This document shows, in pieces, positions 56,398 through 64,000 of a stretch of DNA of 64,000 bases (its first letter is position 1; the number at the start of each line of letters is the position of its first letter). The translations under genes and the position numbers were made by a program. The stretch lies in assembly GCA_027559495.1 (NCBI GenBank), contig JAMXSV010000016.1, positions 496,001 to 560,000 of the forward strand. The letters run 5' to 3'. The DNA comes from Aurifilum marmelostoma. Lineage: Eukaryota; Ascomycota; Sordariomycetes; Diaporthales; Cryphonectriaceae. The notes below the pieces were generated by a model. The model made no database searches, was not told the DNA's origin, and saw nothing but the letters and a program-made list of their open reading frames with translations.

Positions 56398-59300
56398 GTC
56401 TGGAATTGTTTGATACGTGAGTCAACTTGTGCACCAGGTTGAGTCTGTCGTCTGAATGTGGGCGGGCGAGCGTAATGAAGGGACCCACGAGGCTCAGAAG
56501 AGGCGCCAACGGGTATTCTTAAATAATTACTACTTGCCTATGATCGGCAAGGGACGCTCAATTATGATATAAATGTTCGTCTTGTCTTCATATACATTGT
56601 TTTGCCCTTATTGATTGTTCGAACTGCCGACGTCTCATTTGGCAGTGGCTAAATGTAAATTGATGAGAATCTGGAAGGTTGATGTTGATTGGAGTAGCCG
56701 TAATTGCTGTAACACATCCACTCCGCATCATTCATCTATGTGTCCGTCCAGTTGTTGAGACTGGATCACACGTGGTACGGTAGGGTCACGGCAGGCGACG
56801 ACGAGTATTGATTTTGCCGACTGAATTCTCCATATCCAGGCCCGAACAACAAGGGGCAAGACGCGGTAGGAAACCTTAAACAGCTCGATTGCCGACAGAA
56901 TTTCAAACCTAATAAAAGGGTCCAATACAAATTCAGCCATTTTTAAGGATCTTCCCGGAGAGGTTCGTCTCAGAAGAATGCCTCTCGTGTGTTGTTCCGA
57001 AGCCATCGTCAATATGATACACCCGTCAACCTGGTCTACTCAAGGTCAGCCCGAGATGGTCATCGTAATAAGGTGCAATTACTGTAATGATCTCAGGGAC
57101 TGGCTTGGACTGCTGCGCTCGCCACCCGATTCCAATATCCCGTTGTGTCCACTCACTGGCCCACGAGGGTCGGCCATGATGTTGCAGTGTCATTCAGGAA
57201 TTATTTACCACCTCAGCCAGCAGCCAGACGGGAACTTCTCGGCCACATACTGTACAAGGCATCCGTCACATCACAACTCACTCCCCTTCCTGTCCCAGGG
57301 TTTCATCCACATGGGGATGTTGCGACTTACTTGCTTTGCCTTGTTCGTGACTTCCCCATCTCGGTGCAGTGACGATGTTGTTGTCATTCAGTCAGCCTCG
57401 AGGTAACAACCCTAACCCTCCTCGTAGCAAGCATAATGCAACCCGACCGTGCCTGACCAAACAACTTCCTTCAAACAGGTTGCCTCTTCATGATTTGAAC
57501 CCATCTCGCCTCTAACCCGCTTGCAGCCCTCTCGCCTCCCCCTTGGAAGTCGGTACCATGTTCCACTGCATTAGTACCCTACCTTGCCCACCAACCTTTT
57601 ACGACGGAACAAAGCAGCAGCTACCAGCACCAGCAATCCTCAGCCAGAACAAACGCCACGCCCAACACAAATTCCGCCCCCCCCCCCCGGATGAACCAAA
57701 TGCGGTGTGGCGCGAAGGACGGAGCCCGGACATGCCACAGATAACAATGCTCGACATGATTGGAGAGGCTTCTAAGAGGTATCCAGGATGTCTGATAACA
57801 ACAGGCCATCGCCCGTGCTCAAATTTGGAAGAGAAGGAATGAGTGGCTCGACGGGATACGTCAATAATCGCAGGGCCAAGACGGCGCTCGCGTCTCGATT
57901 CGGCCAGGCCATCGTCACATCACCTCTGTGATCTCCCCATGCCAGGGTAGTGGCCTGCTGTTGCTGCTGCTGAGTCTAGAAGCTTTGCATCTGGGTCTAT
58001 CTTTTAACGCGGCGAGACACGACATGGTACCGTCACAAGAGAGGCGTGTGTGGGCGACAAGACAGACGAGAGTTACTCTTTCCGAGGGCTTCGAGACTCG
58101 ACAAGCTCTTGTTGGTGTCTGACCTGACGTCTGGCCAAGCTTTGCTAGACCCAGCCAGGTCCCACTTCCCCAGAAAAAGGCCAAGACTTGACTACTATCG
58201 TGAATATGGATCCTCGCCTTGGTGGTCAACGTCGTCGATGGACGAATGCAAGACGACTAGCCTGCTCACGATCACGCAGACGGCGGGCTATGCAGCATGG
58301 TCTGGGCAGAGACAACCTCAGCAGCCAATTTGCTGGGCCAGTGTTTCACACTGGGGCGCACGTGAGGAACACGTCCCTGCATAACTCCCTGCGACGCAGT
58401 GTTACTCTGAACCACAGTAACACTCAAGTGCCATGAGGCTTACGTATCATTGACACAGCCCGTCGGGAACCAATAGGACCTAGCATCAGCAACTCGATAA
58501 TAATGCCAGCGTCGTTTATCGCAACAACCATGCCATGACAACCTCAAATTAGCATGCAATCTTTTTCCTGCCGCAATGTCGTCACACATCTCTTATCTCG
58601 CTCGCTCGGACGACCTTCCAGGTTATCCAATGATCGCCTTGTCTGTTGTTTGGGAATTCCTTGTTGCCTCTAGAAAAGGAGGGTCGGGAGGGGGGTCCCA
58701 AAAGTGTGGGTTATTATCTTAGAAAGGTCTGGCTCTACTGTCCCGTCCACATGGATCCGTATCACCGACCAAGATCTAACGAGGTCCCGGGTCCCAATCA
58801 TTGGTGAGCCTCGCTAACAAAGAGAAAAAATTAACAAATATTTTCAGATACCCGCCGCGCTGGTCTGTTCCAACCAGAGAACACGCTGATAAGATGTCAG
58901 ATAGTGCCCGCCACAGCACTTCAATTTCAGCCTTGGTTCCTTTCTCGGCTAGGAGAATCTCACTGGGCTTCCAAACACACTGTCTCGAGTAAGCAGGACC
59001 TCGACACAACCCTCCCCTATTCGAGCAGAGAGGGCACATGCACACGCAGCCTATGTGGTTAAGGATCCCGGCTACTTATACGTAGGCGTATACCTATCCA
59101 TCAACTGGGTTGTCCTCTTTGACCGACATACCAATACCTTGAACGCCAAGAATCTCGATGCTGTGGGTAAGGAGGCATGTATCCGTCAGCGCTTGTTGGA
59201 CCACGATCAGCTTGTACTACCCTTACAGTACATGCCCAATGCAGCCCAGATCCCTCAGATGTGACACCCACGCAGTGCCACACCAATCTGGACAAGAGCC

Positions 59301-59615
59301 ACCCCTCCCACTCCATCTCCCGCGCCCTGAATTGAGTCCGAGGACAAGGGTCTTGCAGCTACCCCTGCTGCAGGTCTTACCCGAGTCCTTGAAAAAGGAG
59401 CTGGGTCGCGCAGGCACATTTTTTTTTTTTTCTCTCTCGAGGTCCTGTCGCGTCTTTCTTTTCTGTTTACGCGAGACAGTGTGAGAATCTTACCGGGTGA
59501 TTCTTCTGTAACAACACCCCGTAGCTCATACCTTACCAACATCGCCTTGATTGTTGTCAGAGAGTGACTGGTTTAAAAGTTTATATAAAGCAAGCCGCTT
59601 GCGTCGAGGCTGAGA
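56398..59615. other. 3.2 kb gene-poor divergent region
   Basis: Lies between the DUF1996 gene (-) and the ammonium transporter (+). It holds a CCCTAACCCT element near 57410, a C12 tract (57677-57688) and several GATA motifs at 58.6-58.9 kb (listed). No gene is supported. Confidence 0.5.
58593..58904. promoter_or_regulatory. GATA-motif cluster upstream of the ammonium transporter
   Basis: HGATAR-type motifs at 58593-58598 (AGATAA on -), 58714-58719 (AGATAA on -), 58887-58892 (TGATAA) and 58899-58904 (AGATAG). The last two are 12 nt apart start to start. These match sites of AreA/NIT2 nitrogen regulators, which control MEP genes in other fungi. They lie 0.7-1.0 kb from the start codon. Confidence 0.4.
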
Positions 59616-61215
59616 ATGTCTGACAACAGTACAGATGCACCAATCTGGTGGACACCATCGTCACCGACGGGCAGTGGTACGTGAATCTTTCCTCTTCACA
59701 GACCAGCCATCGTCCCGAGCCCCTTACTGTTGTAAGACCATGTTCATGTTGCTAACCATCTCTCATACAGGTGACAATGCATGGCAGCTTACTGCGGCCT
59801 CTCTCGTCGCCCTCCAATCCGTCCCTGGCCTCGTGGTGCTGTACGCAGGGCTTGTGAAGAAGAAATGGGCTATCAACAGTGCCTTCATGGCCTTCTACGC
59901 CTTCGCCGCCGTGCTGGTCTGCTGGGTGCTCTGGGGCTATGAGGCCGCCTTTGGCGAATACATGCTGCCATTCGTGGGTAAGCCCAACAACGTTCTGGGC
60001 ATCGACACCATGCTCAAGCAGTCTTACCTTCCTTCGATCGGAATTGGCCAAGAGTTCCCCCTCGCAACCATGGTCTACTTCCAATTCGTCTTCGCCGCCA
60101 TCACTCTCGTCCTGGTCGCCGGTGCGTTTCTGTGCCGGATGAACTTCTATGCCTGGATGATCTTTGTGCCCCTCTGGCTCACGTTGAGCTACACCGTGGG
60201 TGCGTACTCGCTGTGGGGAGGCGGTTTTCTGTTCAACCTGGGCACGATCGATTACTCTGGCGGCTACGTCATTCACCTCTCGTCAGGAACCGCGGGCTTC
60301 ATCGGATCCTACTGGATTGGCCCGCGCCTGGCCAAGGACCGCGAAGATGCACGACCCAACAACATCCTGACCGTGCTCATCGGCGCCGGCATCCTCTGGA
60401 TCGGCTGGAACGGCTTCAATGGAGGTGACCCGTACTCAGCTTCGGCTGACGCTGGCGTTGCCGTCCTCAACACGAATTTGTGCACCGCAGTCTCGCTTCT
60501 GACCTGGACAGTCTGTGATATGCTCTACTACAAGAAGCCCTCCGTGATTGGCGCGGTCAACGGCATGATCACGGGCCTCGTTGCCATCACTCCCGCGGCA
60601 GGCGTCGTGGCAGGCTGGGGCGCTATCCTTTTGGGCGTCGGCTCCGGCATCATCCCATGGCTGACTATGAACATCGTCGGCAAATCAAGCTTTTTTGAAC
60701 GGCATTTTGATGACACGCTGGGCATCACGCATACCCACATGGTGGCTGGTTTCGTGGGCGGCTTCGGCACAGGCCTGTGGGCTACCGTCGACGGCTGCGC
60801 CGCGTTCGGCCTGACCAACCCGGGCGGCGCGGTCGCGGGCAACGGCATCCAGGTGGGCTATCAGCTCGCGGGCGCCATGTTTGTCATCGGGTGGAACCTC
60901 GTGTGGACGAGCCTGATCATGCTGTTCATCAAGCACGTCCTGCGCATCCCGCTGCGCATGAGCGAGGAGGCCCTCATCAAGGGCGATGACGCCATCCACG
61001 GCGAGGAGGCGTACGTCTTTGGGCCCTGTGAGGCGCATGATCCCGAGTCGGGCTATATTCAGGGCCATGCTGTTATCGATACCACCGGGCAGAGCGGCGA
61101 GCTGGGGCTGGGTGGCGGGACTATTCACCACCTCCACCATAATCCAGATACAACGCCCGAGGAGACAACGGAGAAGGCCCAGACGAAGAACGGTGGTGAG
61201 GCGACCGGGGTTTGA
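59616..61215 (+). CDS. Ammonium transporter, MEP/AMT family
   Basis: Plasma-membrane ammonium uptake. Exons 59616-59676 and 59771-61215 give 501 aa. Exon 1 encodes the extracellular N-terminus ([20 protein letters not shown]), joined in phase to [20 protein letters not shown]. Eleven membrane helices are recognisable, with [38 protein letters not shown] (first pore histidine), [14 protein letters not shown] and [17 protein letters not shown] (second pore histidine region). The cytosolic tail (from [17 protein letters not shown]) ends in an acidic, Thr/Lys-rich segment. It could be a low- or high-affinity paralogue; the sequence seen does not decide. It is tail-to-tail with the hydrolase gene. 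Confidence 0.95.
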
Positions 61216-61617
61216 GCGTGCTGGTGTTTGAGATCGCTTGACTGTTACTTCGTGGTTCTCAAATTACTGTGTGTGGATACCCCTACACCTGAAAGGATCA
61301 ACAAGACTGTGTTTTGAGGTTCATAATTGATGCCAAGTTGGTGGTGGTGCGTACTAAGACAAACATACACATACATGTCTCTGGACATGACTCCTTTTGG
61401 ACAGAATAAATATACCCAAAGCTCAACTTACTTCTCTAGCATATTATCTGGTGGAGTACTTATACTGAGATTCTACTTTGTGATAATTACTTGCTATTTA
61501 TTTATGCTCGGAAGGCAAAAGAAGAAAGAGCAAAAGCTGATATCAAACTCAAAATTGCGTGAAAAGAAATAAAGGTCAGGTCAGAATTGCAACACAAAAT
61601 CAAAACCACAGAACGCC
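61216..61617. other. AT-rich convergent intergenic region
   Basis: Shared 3' flank of the ammonium transporter (+) and hydrolase (-). AT-rich around 61380-61560. No gene is seen. Confidence 0.5.
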
Positions 61618-63856
61618 CTATTTTCCATGGGTATCAGACTCAGCCTCGACAACAACATCATCCTTGCCCTGCTCTTCCTCTTTGACTGGCTCTGCCGCCG
61701 TCGCCCCCCTTGTTCTGTCCATCGCCCTCAACCTGCGGGTCAGCTGCGTCTTGCGGTCCCTCCTGCTGCCCACCAGCTCCTGCGGCGGCATTCCCCTCCT
61801 CCTCCTCCTCCGAGGCGGCCGCCGGCTTCTCCTTCTTGGAGAACAGGCTGACCTTGGGCATAGTCATGCTCGGCATAGACGGCATGCTGGGCGTGGAGAT
61901 GGTAGGCAGTTTGGTGGGGATGTAACCCTTGACAGACGAGCCTGCCTGAGACACCCCGGTACCGGCGTTCTGCGCGATGCCCATGAGGTACTTCATGTAG
62001 CTCTGCTTGTCCTTGAGCTCCGTGGCGTCGTCCGAGACCTCCTCGCCGTCTTCTGGGAGGGGAGCGAGGGAGGCCGCGGCGGCGATATCGAGCGGTGACT
62101 CGTCAGGCAGCTCGTTGTCTTCAGCAGCAGGGTCTTCTTCCTTCTTCAACTTCTCCTCAATGGCCTCGTCGCCGTCCTGGCCTTCCAGCTCGACGCCCTC
62201 GTCGGTGGCCTTGATCTTGTCCTCTGGGTTAGATTCAGCTGGCTCAGGCTGCGTGATCTTGGGGTCGTCAACGATCTTGGAATCGTCGTTGAACCAGGTG
62301 ACGACCAGCTTGCCCGCCTTGTCAACCATGAGCTGGTAATCCTCGTTCTTGCTTGTGTCGAACATGTTCATATGTGCCTCGATTTCGTCGCCTGCATTCT
62401 TGACGACGTGCCTCGAGAATAAGTTGCAAGCTGGCTGGTCTTCGGCAGGCACAGCACAGAATGTTCTCTCGGGCACAAAGTAGCCACCACTCCAGTACCC
62501 GTTCTCGCCCATGGACGCATAAATGTCATGCACACCAACACCCTGTAGCGCTGCCAGCCGATCGAGGCGCCTCCCCAGTTCCTGCTGCTTCATCAGCACG
62601 CCCACAAAGGTGAAATGGTCACTCAGCCACGCAAAGGACTGGCCGACATTGCCACGATTGACATAGGCAAGCCCCTGGCCCAGGCGGTCCACACCCTGTT
62701 GGTATCCCTCGACAAGATCCTGCCGGCGTAGGTTCCGCGCCCGCTGCGCCGCCTCCTTCAGCTTCTCGCGGTGTACATACGCGGCCACCCCGCCCGCCGC
62801 GATTGCGCCCACCGTGCCCGTGCGCACGGCTACCAGCTGCCATGTTTTCCACGCAGCCGGGGCGGCGACGGCACCGGCACCTGTAGAGCGGGATGTTGGG
62901 CCGGGGAGGGAGCTTGCGCCACGCTTGAGAGCCATGCTGAGACCGGCTGGCGCGGCAGAGAGGGCAGTCATGACGTTCCAGACACTCGAGACCTTTTGGT
63001 AGTTTGAGAAGGCGCCATAGACGAAAAGGGAGCGTGCGAGGCCGTTAAAGGGGGTGTCGAAGGACAAGATGCCCTGGATGAGTGGAAATAGAGGCGTGTC
63101 TGGGTCTTCCACCGTGGCGCGCTCGTTGAGGAGCTGGAAGAGGGCATCGCTGGCTACGAAGCCACTATAATTTGACAGTAATGTTAGTGACACGTGGTGC
63201 GTGTGCTAACACTGTGGGCTTTGCTTGCGACGCTGAAATTCGAGGAGTAGAAAGGAGAGAAGGAATAAGATGAAAGCCAAAAAATAAAGAAAGAAAGAAA
63301 GAAAACAAAGAGGGAGGTTGTCTTGCCCCATGGAGTGTGCGACTAGTATAACGCCCACTTGTCTATCGTTTGGTGGCCATGGCTTCTCGGTCTGGGCTTT
63401 TCTAATCTCCATCACTCTTCCTCTAAGCCTATGCCGAACATCGTATTGTTAGCATTTGCTTGAATATATCATTTCTGGTAGATATGGAGAGGCGTGGATG
63501 GACAAGAAAATAGTGATCAATTACCATTCTAGGAAATTGCCGCTGGCTTCGGTCAACTCTCCTTTTGTCGCATATTTGGGGTACACCACCGACTCGATTT
63601 TGTGGTCGGGCAGCTGGCTGTGGACAGTCCGTTTCAGGTCCTGAAGTAGATTCAGTCTTGATGATTCTTTCAAGTAACATCCATACCAAATGGCACCACT
63701 TACCTCTGGAAAGTGGCCGAAGCTGTCATCGTTCCCCTGCTTGTCGTTGTGAAATTAGTGTCTGGGTCGGCTTTGTATCACCACAGGATTTTCCTGTTTC
63801 ATGGTGTAGCATACCTTGAATCCATGGATGAAGCACAACAAAAGTGTTCGCGACAT
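61618..63856 (-). CDS. Alpha/beta-hydrolase (DUF676/lipase-like) with acidic C-terminus (one-base frameshift)
   Basis: Probable serine hydrolase, lipase-like. Exons 63815-63856, 63704-63736, 63525-63640, 63327-63428 and 61618-63164. The N-terminus MSRTLLLCFIHGFK joins GNDDSFGHFPE and then DLKRTVHSQLPDHKIESVVY. VILVAHSMGG carries the nucleophile Ser96, and GILSFDTPFNGL follows. Exon 4 uses a GC donor (GCAAGA), so the codon of Gly98 is split by a GC-AG intron that carries an (AAAG)n run. A hydrophobic stretch (VRTGTVGAIAAGGVAAYVHR) may anchor it. The long acidic tail breaks at the C6 run 61704-61709. Dropping one base replaces a short Gly/Arg end (stop at 61658) with EPVKEEEQGKDDVVVEAESD and a stop at 61618, 612 aa in total. 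Confidence 0.88.
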
Positions 63857-64000
63857 CGTGATGGCCTAAACTGGCAATCCTCGAGGTCGATCACAGTGGC
63901 AAGGGTTGTTCTGTGGCTTGCGGAAACGGATAATTACAACAGGTAGAATAAGGCTTTAGTCAACTTAGGGAGAGGGAAATAGGGTCCTCGGTGATGACAC

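Noticed and set aside
1..64000. CRISPR arrays, bacterial operons or a secondary-metabolite cluster
   Set aside because: The window is eukaryotic with spliceosomal introns. No direct-repeat array and no polyketide synthase, NRPS or terpene synthase core gene is present.

Overview
The window is nuclear DNA of a filamentous ascomycete (Pezizomycotina, most likely a Sordariomycete; the genus cannot be fixed from sequence alone). Genes are separated by 0.2-4.7 kb and carry mostly short spliceosomal introns of about 50-160 nt with GTRNGT donors. The families are typical of this group: HET domain, DUF1996, GH10 xylanase with a fungal CBM1, DFG5-type GH76, Ser/Gly-rich GPI proteins, an NmrA-like protein and an intron-containing tRNA-Val. 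I support 21 protein genes and one tRNA gene. Exon joins were checked by reading frame and exon-length arithmetic.

Layout. 1.7-7.4 kb: HAD-type haloacid dehalogenase (+), F-box protein (-), NmrA-like reductase (-). 7.4-13.3 kb: gene-poor, with one small GPI-type surface protein (-) and a tRNA-Val(CAC) (-). 13.8-18.5 kb: divergent pair of housekeeping genes, CDP-diacylglycerol synthase CDS1 (-) and the cyclin Ctk2 of the RNA polymerase II CTD kinase (+). 19.9-26.7 kb: secreted GH3 beta-glucosidase (+), palmitoyl-protein thioesterase (+), HET-domain protein (-). 29.2-36.9 kb: GH47 alpha-mannosidase (+), APH-family kinase (-), peroxisomal acyl-CoA dehydrogenase (+), O-fucosyltransferase-like membrane protein (-). 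38.2-44.2 kb: DFG5/GH76 wall enzyme (+), SDR oxidoreductase (-), large Ser/Gly-rich GPI protein (-). 44.2-48.9 kb: gene-poor. 48.9-56.4 kb: GH10-CBM1 xylanase (+), small basic nuclear protein (+), secreted DUF1996 protein (-). 59.6-63.9 kb: ammonium transporter (+), alpha/beta-hydrolase (-).

There is no biosynthetic cluster. The functional themes are plant cell-wall breakdown (GH3, GH10-CBM1), fungal wall and glycoprotein processing (GH47, GH76, O-fucosyltransferase-like, three surface or secreted proteins), lipid metabolism (CDS1, PPT1, APH/ACAD, alpha/beta-hydrolase) and nitrogen uptake.

The most interesting biology is the divergent APH kinase / acyl-CoA dehydrogenase pair. It matches the two halves of the fused animal ACAD10/ACAD11 proteins and the lvaA/lvaC pair of bacterial 4-hydroxyacid catabolism. 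The dehydrogenase ends in the peroxisomal signal SKL, and the shared 1.2 kb intergenic region holds three CCTCGG hexamers like those bound by fungal fatty-acid regulators.

A technical pattern cuts across the window: five genes each need one-base corrections inside C/G homopolymers (seven sites in all) to restore full-length proteins of the expected family architecture. This looks like assembly error rather than biology and must be resolved before any of the five is called a pseudogene.
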